DNA of 64,000 nucleotides, from assembly GCA_964293475.1 (NCBI GenBank), contig CAXYYJ010000028.1, forward strand, positions 1 to 64,000, written 5' to 3'. Shown piece after piece: positions 9,326 to 18,497 of this stretch. The DNA comes from UBA12170 sp964293475 (lineage in GTDB: Bacteria > Bacteroidota > Bacteroidia > Bacteroidales > UBA12170). The notes beneath the pieces were generated by a model that did no database searches, was not told the DNA's origin, and saw only the letters and a program-made list of their open reading frames with translations. Position numbers and translations under genes: made by a program. Numbering within the stretch: the stretch's first letter is position 1; every line of letters begins with the position of its first letter.

Positions 9326-12300
9326 TTAGTTTGAAAAGTAAATGATTTCTAATGCAGTAGTGCGAAACAAAAGCTTGTTATCGATGAACTCGCTTTGGAT
9401 TTCAATGGCAGACTCGTAGCTATTTACGAAATTATAGAAGTTTATTTCGCCCAGTTGATAGGATTTCAGGGCAATCTTCATGATTTCGTCGTAAAGTGGT
9501 TTTCCGGCCACCAGATAATCGCTGATGAGGGCTTTATATTTTAAATGCCCGGCCCATTTTTCGCTTAGGGTGTTCATAATCAAATCTCTTTGATGCGATA
9601 TCTGCTGGTTTTGATATTCATTACTAATAGCGGCAGCTTTTATTTTTGCACGATGAGCGCCATAGAACAAGGGCAGGCTTAGCCCAATTTGAAAGCCGTG
9701 ATAATAGCTCGCTCCGCTATATTTGTTGGTTCCTAAAAAATAATTGAGAGAAAGGTCGGGCAGAGCAAGGCTCTTTTCAATTTTAATTTGAGCCAAACCT
9801 TGACGGGATTTTATATCGAGCAAGCTGAAAACCGGCAGTGAATCGGGAATCGCTGTTATTTCGGGCAATTCTTCAACAACGGCTGGCAGGCTAAACGGTT
9901 CTTCATAATTCATATACATGGCCAAACGTTGAAGCGAGTTCTGGGCATCGACACGAATGGATTTGAGGAGGAGCCCGGTTTGATTTTTTTTGGCCTGAAC
10001 ACTCAGCATCTCCAACCGGCTCATTTCGCCATTTTCAACTTTCTTTTCTACAAACCCCGCCAATTGAGTTAACAAACTATCGAGTTCGCGGTAGATTCTT
10101 TCCTTCTCCAACAAACTATGATAGGTGTAATATGCTGCCGACACCGATTTTTTCAGCTCGTTTTCTTCCATCATTAATTCGGTTTCGGCCAAGCTCACCG
10201 ATATTTGGGCCGATTTGAGCTGAGCCCGGTATAATGAAGGAAAGCTAAAGGACTGTTCAATGCCAAAAACCATAAGAGGATGATTGTTTTCAGCAATATT
10301 ATTTTGGTCGAAGCCATAGCTAATCAGGGTTTTATCGGGGGAGAATGTGGAAGATTGAAGCATTTTTTGTTCCTCCACTCTGTTTTTTAGGGCTGCGATA
10401 TTGTTGTTATTCGAAAGGGCAATGTTGATGGCTCCGGCGAGGTCGATTTCTTTGCTCTGGCTGTGGGCAAAAGAAACCGGAAGAATTAAGAACCCCAATA
10501 TTATCAATGTTTTGGAGCGGGAAAACACCCTAAAAAATCGCGGAACAATTTTTCTGGAGTTCATAATTTCGAACAGCAAAGGCAAGGCAATAAGTGTGAG
10601 CAGTGTCGAAGTAATTAAACCACCAATGACCACAGTGGCCAATGGACGCTGAACTTCGGCACCTGCGCCGGTAGAAATTGCCATTGGCAAAAAGCCCATG
10701 GCCGCGGCACCCGCAGTGAGTAATACAGGACGCAACCGGTTTTTGGTTCCCATTAAAATGAGCTCCCGCATATTTTTAACTCCCTGATGTTGAAGCTCTT
10801 TTAAATGCTCAATAAGCACAATGCCATTCAGCACGGCAATTCCAAAGAGCGCAATAAAACCAATTCCCGCCGAAACGCTAAATGGCATTCCGCGGGCCCA
10901 CAACAGAAAAACGCCTCCCACTGTGGCCAAAGGAATGGAGGTGAAAATTAAAAGGGCATCGCGAAGCGATTTAAAGGCAAAGTGCAGAAAAATAAAGATG
11001 AGCAATAAGGCCACCGGAACGGCAAACATGAGTCGGTTGGTGGCATTTTTCAGGTTCTCAAATTGGCCGCCGTATTCAATATAATACCCCGGCTTGAGTG
11101 TAATCTTTCCGTCAATCTTCTTCTGGATGTCTTCAATAACCGATTGCAAATCGCGGTTACGAACATTCACACTAACCACCACCCGCCTGTGGGTATTGTC
11201 TCTCGAAATCTTGGCTGGACCATAGGTGTATTGTATGTCGGCCAACTCTGAGAATGGCACCTGATAACCATTAGAGACGGGAACTTGCAGGTTTCTGATA
11301 TCGTTGATGTCGGTTCGGCTTTCGGTATTTAACCGCATCACCACATCAAATCGCTTTTCGCCTTCGAAAATCATTCCGGCCGATTTCCCGCCAAAAGCAG
11401 CTGATAGATAGGAATTTAGCGTTTGAATATCGGTTCCATAGTAAGCTATTTTGTTTCTGTTGTATTCCACTTTAATCTGGGGCAGACCGCTGGTTTTCTC
11501 CAGAATGATATCGCTGGCACCGGGCACATTGGCTATGGCATTTTTTACTTCTAAGGCTTTTTTGTTGATATAGTCCAAATCTTCCCCATATATTTTGATG
11601 GCAATATCGGACCGAACCCCCGTAATTAACTCGTTAAACCTCATTTCAATGGGTTGGGTGAACTCGTACTCAACTCCGGGAATAATGCTCAGAGCCTCCT
11701 TAAATTTCTCCGCAAGGTCTTCCTTATCTTTGGCCAATTTCCAGTTATCTCTGGGTTTTAGCTTGATAATCATGTCAATTTCTTCCATCGACATGGGGTC
11801 GGTGGGGACTTCGGCTGCACCAATTCTCGATACAATCTGGCTTATTTCGTTGGGGAATTCCTTGATTAGAATATTCTCCATTTTTGTGGTCATTTCAACG
11901 GTTTTTGACAGCGATGTCCCGGTTTTTAAAACGGGTTGAATCACAAAATCCCCTTCGTCGAGGGTTGGGACAAACTCGCCACCCATTCGTGAGAACAAAA
12001 GACCAGTTATTACCAGCGATGCCAAAGCCATGCTCAAAACCACCTTTTTATGATTGCACGCCCACTTGATGGAGGGCAGGTATAATTTGTAAATGAAGTC
12101 CATCAACCGCTGAGAAAGGTTTTTGCCTTCCTTAGCTGAGGGTCTTAGAAATAAGGACGAAGCCACTGGCAACCAGGTTAATCCCAAAATCATAGCCCCC
12201 ATAATGGCAAAGGAAAATGACAACGCCATGGGTCGGAACATTTTTCCTTCAACCCCTGTTAATGACAAAATGGGAATGAAAACTATGAGAATAATGACTT

Positions 12301-13669
12301 GCCCAAATATGGCGGAGCTCATCATTTTCGAAGCTCCTTCAAAGGAAACTTTGTCCATAAGTGGCTGAATATCGCCGGTTTTATTATCGAGAAACTCGGT
12401 ACGGTGAATGGCCATTTTTATGGCAATGAATTCCACAATGATAACGGCCCCATCGATGATAATCCCAAAGTCGAGGGCTCCCAGACTCATTAAGTTGGCA
12501 TCGATACCGAAAATGTACATCATTCCGATGGTAAAAAGCAGGGCTAATGGAATCATGGAGGCAATTACCAGCGCCGACCGGAAATTCCCCAGCAGCAGAA
12601 TAACAATAAAAAGCACGATGATGGCCCCAAGTATGAGGTTTTCAATGACCGTAAACGATGTTTTGGAAATAAGCTCGCTGCGCTCCAGAATTGGATTTAT
12701 AAATACACCTTCGGGCAGGTTTTCCTGAATCTGAGCCACGCGGCGTTTTACTTCGTCAATAACCACTTTGGAGTTGGCATTCTTGAGCATCATAATTTGC
12801 CCCAACACTGTTTCGCCGTTGCCGTTGGCGGTAATTGCCCCAAACCTGTTGGCAAAACCATAGTTAACAGTGGCCACATCTTTAATCAAAATAATGGTAC
12901 CATCGGTATTTTTAACAACGATATTCCCAATATCTTCCAGGCTTTTGGCTTGTCCATCACCACGAATGAAATAGCTTTGATTGGTTTTTTCGATGTATGC
13001 TCCTCCCGAGATGCTGTTGTTTTTTTCAATGGCCGAGAAAATATCCATTAAATTCAGGTCGAAACTCTTGAGAATGGTTGGATTGATCGCTATTTCATAT
13101 TGCTTTAAATAGCCTCCCCAGCTGTTTATCTCCACAACTCCATTAATCCCCGAAAGACGCCGTTTTATAATCCAGTCTTGAATGGTCCTCAGCTCCATGG
13201 CGGAGTATTTGTCGCGAAACTCAGGTTTCACATCGACAATGTATTGATATATTTCGCCCAATCCGGTGGTGATGGGTCCCATTTCCGGAGTTCCGTATTC
13301 TTCGGGAATATTGGCCGAAGCACTTTTAATTTTTTCGGAAATCAGCTGACGGGGAAGGTAAGTTCCCAGCTTTTCGTCGAAGACAATGGTTACCACAGAA
13401 ATTCCAAATTTCGAAATGGATCGAATTTCCTGAACTCCGGGCAAGTTTGCCATCTCCATTTCAACGGGAGCTGTTATAAATTGCTCTATCTCCTGGGTGG
13501 AAAGATTGCCTGAGGTGGTAATCACCTGCACCTGATTGTTGGTAATATCGGGTACCGCCCCCACCGGAATTTTGATTATGGCGTAAATACCAAAAGACGC
13601 CATGGTGATGGTGAACAAAATGATAATAAGCTTATTCCTGATACTGAAGTCGATGATTTTTTCTAACAT
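9326..13669 (-). CDS. CusA/CzcA heavy-metal RND pump fused to a TolC-like outer-membrane channel
   Basis: 1447 residues, about 400 longer than CusA. Residues 1-1045 are an HME-RND transporter: a TM1 that begins FSIRNKLIIILF, the periplasmic porter domains, the family TM4 motif DFGIIIDGAVIIVEF near residue 400, and the second half with GGLITSTLLTLIALPLL at the end. At about 1048-1070 a second signal-peptide-like segment (KTLIILGFLILPVSFAHSQ) leads into a TolC-family region (1075-1447; AINIALSNNNNIAALK and later helical hairpins). The pump is proton-driven and exports metal ions; the attached part would be the outer-membrane channel, so processing after the internal signal is likely. Such fusions are known in Bacteroidota. 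It is 45 bases downstream of the DUF748 gene and 15 bases upstream of the adaptor gene. Confidence 0.9.
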   Translation of the reverse strand: MLEKIIDFSIRNKLIIILFTITMASFGIYAIIKIPVGAVPDITNNQVQVITTSGNLSTQEIEQFITAPVEMEMANLPGVQEIRSISKFGISVVTIVFDEKLGTYLPRQLISEKIKSASANIPEEYGTPEMGPITTGLGEIYQYIVDVKPEFRDKYSAMELRTIQDWIIKRRLSGINGVVEINSWGGYLKQYEIAINPTILKSFDLNLMDIFSAIEKNNSISGGAYIEKTNQSYFIRGDGQAKSLEDIGNIVVKNTDGTIILIKDVATVNYGFANRFGAITANGNGETVLGQIMMLKNANSKVVIDEVKRRVAQIQENLPEGVFINPILERSELISKTSFTVIENLILGAIIVLFIVILLLGNFRSALVIASMIPLALLFTIGMMYIFGIDANLMSLGALDFGIIIDGAVIIVEFIAIKMAIHRTEFLDNKTGDIQPLMDKVSFEGASKMMSSAIFGQVIILIVFIPILSLTGVEGKMFRPMALSFSFAIMGAMILGLTWLPVASSLFLRPSAKEGKNLSQRLMDFIYKLYLPSIKWACNHKKVVLSMALASLVITGLLFSRMGGEFVPTLDEGDFVIQPVLKTGTSLSKTVEMTTKMENILIKEFPNEISQIVSRIGAAEVPTDPMSMEEIDMIIKLKPRDNWKLAKDKEDLAEKFKEALSIIPGVEYEFTQPIEMRFNELITGVRSDIAIKIYGEDLDYINKKALEVKNAIANVPGASDIILEKTSGLPQIKVEYNRNKIAYYGTDIQTLNSYLSAAFGGKSAGMIFEGEKRFDVVMRLNTESRTDINDIRNLQVPVSNGYQVPFSELADIQYTYGPAKISRDNTHRRVVVSVNVRNRDLQSVIEDIQKKIDGKITLKPGYYIEYGGQFENLKNATNRLMFAVPVALLLIFIFLHFAFKSLRDALLIFTSIPLATVGGVFLLWARGMPFSVSAGIGFIALFGIAVLNGIVLIEHLKELQHQGVKNMRELILMGTKNRLRPVLLTAGAAAMGFLPMAISTGAGAEVQRPLATVVIGGLITSTLLTLIALPLLFEIMNSRKIVPRFFRVFSRSKTLIILGFLILPVSFAHSQSKEIDLAGAINIALSNNNNIAALKNRVEEQKMLQSSTFSPDKTLISYGFDQNNIAENNHPLMVFGIEQSFSFPSLYRAQLKSAQISVSLAETELMMEENELKKSVSAAYYTYHSLLEKERIYRELDSLLTQLAGFVEKKVENGEMSRLEMLSVQAKKNQTGLLLKSIRVDAQNSLQRLAMYMNYEEPFSLPAVVEELPEITAIPDSLPVFSLLDIKSRQGLAQIKIEKSLALPDLSLNYFLGTNKYSGASYYHGFQIGLSLPLFYGAHRAKIKAAAISNEYQNQQISHQRDLIMNTLSEKWAGHLKYKALISDYLVAGKPLYDEIMKIALKSYQLGEINFYNFVNSYESAIEIQSEFIDNKLLFRTTALEIIYFSN

Positions 13670-13714
13670 TCTGAGTGGTTTTTAGTAGTGAGTGTAATTA
13701 GTGATTGCAAATAT

Positions 13715-15871
13715 CTATTCCAATTCTTCCCCTTCCATGGTATATTTTACTTCGAACATGGGAATGCTGCCAACATTTTTTGGTGCGCGGCTATCGGGAA
13801 GGTAGAATTTTACCTGGGTGCTGTCGTTGAGCTTCTTAAGAAAATTGTAAAAATTGTTTTTGCGGGTTTGATCGAAAACCAGCGAAAGGGAATCGACCAC
13901 TTTTTGTGGAACCAGTACCCTTGCTGCATCTATCTGGCTGGCAGAATCCTGACCTGTGGCCTGTTGAAGAAATCTGGTGAAATCATCCTCATTTGATTTA
14001 TAGTTTTTGCCAGTGGCCAGCTCGTATTTCTTTCCCGCCTCGTTCATTAGAATCTCTTTCTTTTCCAAATCACGGTCGTTGAAATAGACCAATTCAATTT
14101 TCAGCTCGGGTTTTTTCTTTTCCAATTGGGTGAGCAAATCGGCTTGTCTTTCAATCTTCGACGTCAATGTTGTATCTAAATAGCTGAATTCTATGGTTTT
14201 AATATCGCTTGGATCCACATTTAACGATGCCGAGAGCAAATCGTAGGGTGCCAAAGCCACCTTTACCACAAGGTTTTTCAGGGTGGTCCAAACCAATTTT
14301 CTGATATTAATCTGGGGGTCGTTCAGGTCGCCCCGCACCGGAATATCGAGGTTAATCACCCCATTTCGATCTTTGAGAATATAAAGAGCAATTTTGAGTG
14401 GGAGTTTGTAGAGCCCACCCACTTTGGGGCCCACTTCGGCATGGTGAATCACTAATTTGTTGTCGCTGCTGAGCTGTCCACCTTTAATTTTGGTCACCGA
14501 TTTATAATACATGTCGCCATAGAGAATGGGAAAACCGGTATATCGTTTGGAATAAATATTCAAATCGCTGAGCACAAAATCTCGAATCACATAGTCCAGG
14601 TCAATATCCATGGGGTTTTCCGGATTAAGTCCTACCTGAGCCACCAAAGTTCCCCGGTGATTCAGCAGCATGGTGCTGTAGAGGTCTATCCATTTGGCGG
14701 TGCTGTAGATGCTGTCGGTATTCATCATGATTTCGCTCAGGTGGTAGGTAAAAGGCTCATCGGCTGTATTATCCACCAAATCCATGATACCATTCTGAAT
14801 GCTGATATAATCGAAACCGTAGAATAATTCGGGTTTTGGCAGGCTGTCAACCACAATGCTTGTATTAGCAGTTGCTATTTCGTCGGTTTTCATGGCTTCC
14901 AAAAGGTTGATGGTGGAGTCGTAGAACTCAACATAGACCATGGGATTGGCAATTATCAGGGTATCGAAGGCATAATGAGCCCTGAAATAGTCTATTTTCT
15001 TGATGTTTCCATAAATATGCCCTGCCTGGAGCAGGGGCTTTTGACGCAAATCGGTGGTTTTAAAATTGAACAAATCGTAGCTTCCGGTCACTAAAACTCG
15101 ATCGATACTATCCAGATTTCCAACAATTTTAAGGGTTGTATTCAGATTTCCTTCGAGAGAGCCAAGGCTGGCAAAAGGAAGTGTGTATTCGTAGAAGGGT
15201 TCAATATCGAGTTTATCAACGGTAAGATCGATATTGAAATGGTTGGTTTTGGGTTCAAAGTCAATTTTCGACTGAAAAAATCCGCCATTATTAAATGAAA
15301 ATTTCAATCCGGCCTCCGAAGAGTTCTCCTGGTCGAAGCTGATATAGGGAATGCGAAAATGCAATTCGCTGGTGGTAAAGGTTTTATTCATCAATTTGTC
15401 TTCGTAAATGAACAAACCGTTTCTAAGTTCCAGATTGGAGAGCTCGAAAATATAGTTGGTGGGCTCCTCGTTGGGGTTAGCGGGAATGGTGTCGGCTGAT
15501 TCTAAAAACCGGGGGATGTCGTCGAAATTGAAAGTGCTGTCGTTTTGAACGATATTGGCTTTGAGTCCTTCGATAAAAAACTGCTGAACCACAATGCGGT
15601 CGCTAAAAAACTGAAGCGGTTTGGTATTGACAAAAAGGGTATCGAATGCCACAAACACATCTTTCCCGTTGGGCTCGAACAGCTTAAAATTCACGAGTTT
15701 AACACTTCCGCTAAAATAGCTGATTTCTATTTTTTCAAGGTCTATTTGCCTCCCAATATACTCTTTGCTGTGTTCAATGGCATATTTACGGGCCATTTCG
15801 GGGGCATAAAGCAGAAGACCTGTAATAATTACAACTATTAAAACAGTAATAATCAGCAATATCTTTTTCAT
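13715..15871 (-). CDS. AsmA/TamB-like DUF748 domain envelope protein
   Basis: 718 residues. It has an N-terminal membrane helix (residues 3-25, IIITGLLLYAPEMARK), then the AsmA-type opening with EYIGRQIDLEKIEISYFSG and a long beta-rich periplasmic body. The C-terminal region (about 480-620) carries the DUF748 pattern, including GVINLDIPVRGDLNDP and LNVDPSDIKTIEF. AsmA-like proteins act at the periplasmic side of the inner membrane and are linked to lipid transport and outer-membrane assembly. It is the first gene of the minus-strand block with the RND efflux genes (45-base gap), so it may be co-transcribed, perhaps supporting envelope integrity during efflux; that link is inferred. Confidence 0.78.
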   Translation of the reverse strand: MKKILLIITVLIVVIITGLLLYAPEMARKYAIEHSKEYIGRQIDLEKIEISYFSGSVKLVNFKLFEPNGKDVFVAFDTLFVNTKPLQFFSDRIVVQQFFIEGLKANIVQNDSTFNFDDIPRFLESADTIPANPNEEPTNYIFELSNLELRNGLFIYEDKLMNKTFTTSELHFRIPYISFDQENSSEAGLKFSFNNGGFFQSKIDFEPKTNHFNIDLTVDKLDIEPFYEYTLPFASLGSLEGNLNTTLKIVGNLDSIDRVLVTGSYDLFNFKTTDLRQKPLLQAGHIYGNIKKIDYFRAHYAFDTLIIANPMVYVEFYDSTINLLEAMKTDEIATANTSIVVDSLPKPELFYGFDYISIQNGIMDLVDNTADEPFTYHLSEIMMNTDSIYSTAKWIDLYSTMLLNHRGTLVAQVGLNPENPMDIDLDYVIRDFVLSDLNIYSKRYTGFPILYGDMYYKSVTKIKGGQLSSDNKLVIHHAEVGPKVGGLYKLPLKIALYILKDRNGVINLDIPVRGDLNDPQINIRKLVWTTLKNLVVKVALAPYDLLSASLNVDPSDIKTIEFSYLDTTLTSKIERQADLLTQLEKKKPELKIELVYFNDRDLEKKEILMNEAGKKYELATGKNYKSNEDDFTRFLQQATGQDSASQIDAARVLVPQKVVDSLSLVFDQTRKNNFYNFLKKLNDSTQVKFYLPDSRAPKNVGSIPMFEVKYTMEGEELE

Positions 15872-16187
15872 GGGTACATGATGGTATTTAATGGTTCACT
15901 TTCTAAAAACTCAGGATATCTAAATTACTATTCTATCCGGGATCGTAAAGGTGTAAAAGTACGAAATACAAATGGAAATGGGATTTGATTTTGGCACTTT
16001 TTCGCTCTTCAAAGCCCTAATTTATTGAGAAACTTAATAAAACCTTTAAATACCATCTATCCTTTCACTAAAAAACATCATCATTCTTTATGTGGATCAG
16101 ATAATTAGCAAATTCTTAATAATTTCCAATAACCATAACCTGGCATAAGCCCATAAATTTGCGGGCTCAAAAAACCTAAAAACAGCA
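15872..16187. other. Divergent intergenic region with putative promoters
   Basis: 316 bases between the divergent DUF748 and trhO genes. The only candidate signal I see is a -7-like box for trhO at 16154-16161 (listed separately). No RNA gene, repeat or small ORF of note. Confidence 0.5.
16154..16161 (+). promoter_or_regulatory. Candidate -7 box TAAATTTG upstream of trhO
   Basis: TAAATTTG matches the Bacteroidota -7 consensus TAnnTTTG, 26 bases before the trhO ATG. No good TTTG -33 element is at the expected distance, so support is partial. Confidence 0.45.
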
Positions 16188-17228
16188 ATGCCTTTACATA
16201 ACCGAATCAACCGCGACGAACTGAAAACCAAACTTTTGGCAGAGTCCTTTCAACGCAAAACCATTTCTTTTTACCGATACTTTATTCTCAACTCTCCCCA
16301 GGAGTTTCGCGATGCCATTTACCGCGATTGGGACCATCTGAACTGCTTCGGCAGAATTTACGTGGCCCGCGAAGGCATCAACGCCCAAATGAGTGTGCCG
16401 GAACATCATTTTGATGAATTTCTGAAAACCCTTGAAAAATATCCCATTTTTGAGCAGATTCCCATTAAATATGCCGTAGAAGACGATGGCAAATCCTTCT
16501 ACAAACTTACCATTAAGGTTCGCCCAAAATTGGTGGCTGATGGCCTTAGCGACGATGCTTTCGATGTGACCAATGTGGGAAAACACTTGTCGGGACTGGA
16601 GTTTCACGAGAAGTTGAGCGAGCCGGGAACCGTGGTGGTGGATATGAGAAATCTTTACGAAAGTGAGATTGGCCGGTTCGAAAATGCCATTTGCCCCGAG
16701 GCCGATACCTTTAAGGAGGAACTTGAAATTGTGCTCGATGTGCTGGCGGATAATAAGAACCAAAAAGTGCTGCTCTATTGTACAGGTGGAATTCGCTGCG
16801 AAAAGGCCAGTGCCTACCTGAAACATCATGGTTTCCAGGATGTAAACCAGTTGCACGGCGGGGTTTTGGAATACGTGAGACAGATTAAATCAGAAGGATT
16901 GGAATCGAAGTTTCTGGGGAAAAACTTTGTGTTCGATGCCCGAATGGCCGAAGATGTAAACGGGCAAATTTTAGCCAGTTGTCACCAGTGTGGCCGCCCC
17001 TTTGACAGCCATAAAAACTGCGCCAACAATGCTTGTCATCTGCTGTTTATTCAATGTCCGCAATGTGCTGCGCAATACGATAACTGCTGTAGCAACGAAT
17101 GTAAAGATGAGCACCACCGGTTTTTGGCAGAGCCTTCGACCTATAAAATGGCTCCAAAACCGACTAAGAAGTACAGAAAAAGCATGGCGATGGCTCTGCG
17201 TGAAAGAGAAATTGCCTCTGCAATTTAA
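16188..17228 (+). CDS. trhO: tRNA uridine(34) hydroxylase TrhO (YceA, rhodanese fold)
   Basis: 346 residues. TrhO uses O2 to make 5-hydroxyuridine at position 34 of certain tRNAs in the cytoplasm. The N-terminal YceA domain is clear (FYRYFILNSPQEFRDA and GRIYVAREGINAQMS), then a rhodanese domain with the active-site loop CTGGIRCEKA; its first cysteine is C198. The C-terminal region (about 265-306) is rich in paired cysteines (CHQCGRP, CPQCAAQYDNCC), a probable zinc-binding tail found in this family. It is transcribed alone and ends 16 bases from the convergent M28 peptidase gene. Confidence 0.93.
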   Translation: MPLHNRINRDELKTKLLAESFQRKTISFYRYFILNSPQEFRDAIYRDWDHLNCFGRIYVAREGINAQMSVPEHHFDEFLKTLEKYPIFEQIPIKYAVEDDGKSFYKLTIKVRPKLVADGLSDDAFDVTNVGKHLSGLEFHEKLSEPGTVVVDMRNLYESEIGRFENAICPEADTFKEELEIVLDVLADNKNQKVLLYCTGGIRCEKASAYLKHHGFQDVNQLHGGVLEYVRQIKSEGLESKFLGKNFVFDARMAEDVNGQILASCHQCGRPFDSHKNCANNACHLLFIQCPQCAAQYDNCCSNECKDEHHRFLAEPSTYKMAPKPTKKYRKSMAMALREREIASAI

Positions 17229-17244
17229 CTATTTCGCCAGAGTT

Positions 17245-18441
17245 CTATTCAACCATAAGCTTTTGAACCACCGAACCGTTTTGAGTTTCAACTTTTACAA
17301 AATAGAGCCCGCTTGCCAGCGACGACAACGAAATGGGGATGTTTTGTTCTGGATTCAAACGAATTGATACTGGGTATCCGTTCAACGCTTGACCCAGCTG
17401 GTTCAACAAGTACAATTGAGCCGTTTGAGTTTGTTGGGTTTCAATACGAATCTGGGTGAAACCGACTGCCGGATTGGGCATTAACTGCATGGACAAACCA
17501 GCTGCATTTGGTAACTCATTAGACGACATATTGATATCAGGAGTGGACATATTGGCTACTGCGCCAATGCATAGTTTTGAACTTTCGTAAAAATAATCCA
17601 TGTTTAAAATGGCTATTCTGTCCTGTTCGGTGTGATAATAGGGATTAAAATCGCCCCCATAATACTCTTCAATAACCAAAACCGAAGGATATCCATGGTT
17701 CCAAAAGCTGGCATGGTCGCTGGCCGATGTTCCGGGGAGCTCTATAACCGGATTCACCGCAATGTCATAAACCTGAACCATTTCCATCATATAATCGGCC
17801 AAAAGGTTGGAGTTGGCATTGTATGACGAGTGAAGCTCCACCACACCATCGCCATCAGCATCCCACGAAATCATGTCCATATTGACCACTGCATGAATAA
17901 TATCTCCATTGGCGGCTGCTTCAACTGCATAATTATTGCTACCTACCAGGCCGATTTCTTCTTCGTCCCAAAGGGCATAGATGATGGAATATTCAAAGTC
18001 AATTTGCGAAAAAATGCGGGCTGCTTCGAGCACTGCTGCGGTTCCGCTGGCGTTGTCGTCGGCGCAATAATAATCCACGGCATCGTAATGGGCGCAAATC
18101 ATGTAATATTCATCGGGATAAAGGCTTCCGGTTTGAACACCCACCACATTGATTCCACCCATGCTGTAGGTTTGCTTTTCAGCGGAAAGACCATATGACA
18201 AAAGAGTTTCGTAAATATACTCGGCAGCCAGATTATTCCCCCAGGAGCTTACTCTGTGGGTAATGGTGGTTTCGAGCCCATTGATGGTAACAGGATCTTC
18301 GCCACTCAGATTGCGCATTTGCTGAATGAGCGAGTCGCGGTTTATAGTGTTAATGACATTCTCCACATAATTGTTGTAGACCTGACCATAGGAAAACACA
18401 ACAGAAACGAAAAGGGAAAAAGAAAGTACAAATTTTTTCAT
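17245..18441 (-). CDS. Secreted M28 metallopeptidase with type IX secretion sorting domain
   Basis: 398 residues. A signal peptide (MKKFVLSFSLFVSVVFSYGQ) precedes an M28 aminopeptidase domain with the zinc ligand motifs AHYDAV, DDNASG, the catalytic Glu pair in WDEEEIGLVGS, and a later YHTEQD. The last 80 or so residues (from about 320: MPNPAVGFTQIRI to SSLASGLYFVKVETQ) form a type A T9SS C-terminal sorting domain, so the enzyme should be secreted or attached to the cell surface via the outer membrane. It would release N-terminal amino acids from peptides. It lies 56 bases downstream of a second M28 gene, possibly in one operon. Confidence 0.9.
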   Translation of the reverse strand: MKKFVLSFSLFVSVVFSYGQVYNNYVENVINTINRDSLIQQMRNLSGEDPVTINGLETTITHRVSSWGNNLAAEYIYETLLSYGLSAEKQTYSMGGINVVGVQTGSLYPDEYYMICAHYDAVDYYCADDNASGTAAVLEAARIFSQIDFEYSIIYALWDEEEIGLVGSNNYAVEAAANGDIIHAVVNMDMISWDADGDGVVELHSSYNANSNLLADYMMEMVQVYDIAVNPVIELPGTSASDHASFWNHGYPSVLVIEEYYGGDFNPYYHTEQDRIAILNMDYFYESSKLCIGAVANMSTPDINMSSNELPNAAGLSMQLMPNPAVGFTQIRIETQQTQTAQLYLLNQLGQALNGYPVSIRLNPEQNIPISLSSLASGLYFVKVETQNGSVVQKLMVE

Positions 18442-18497
18442 GGTGTTTGTGATTGATTTATAATGAGTTTGTGAATGATGTTTTTAATATTTCGGGG

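Noticed and set aside
16194..16856. 220-codon open frame on the - strand
   Set aside because: Antisense to trhO, whose family match is unambiguous.
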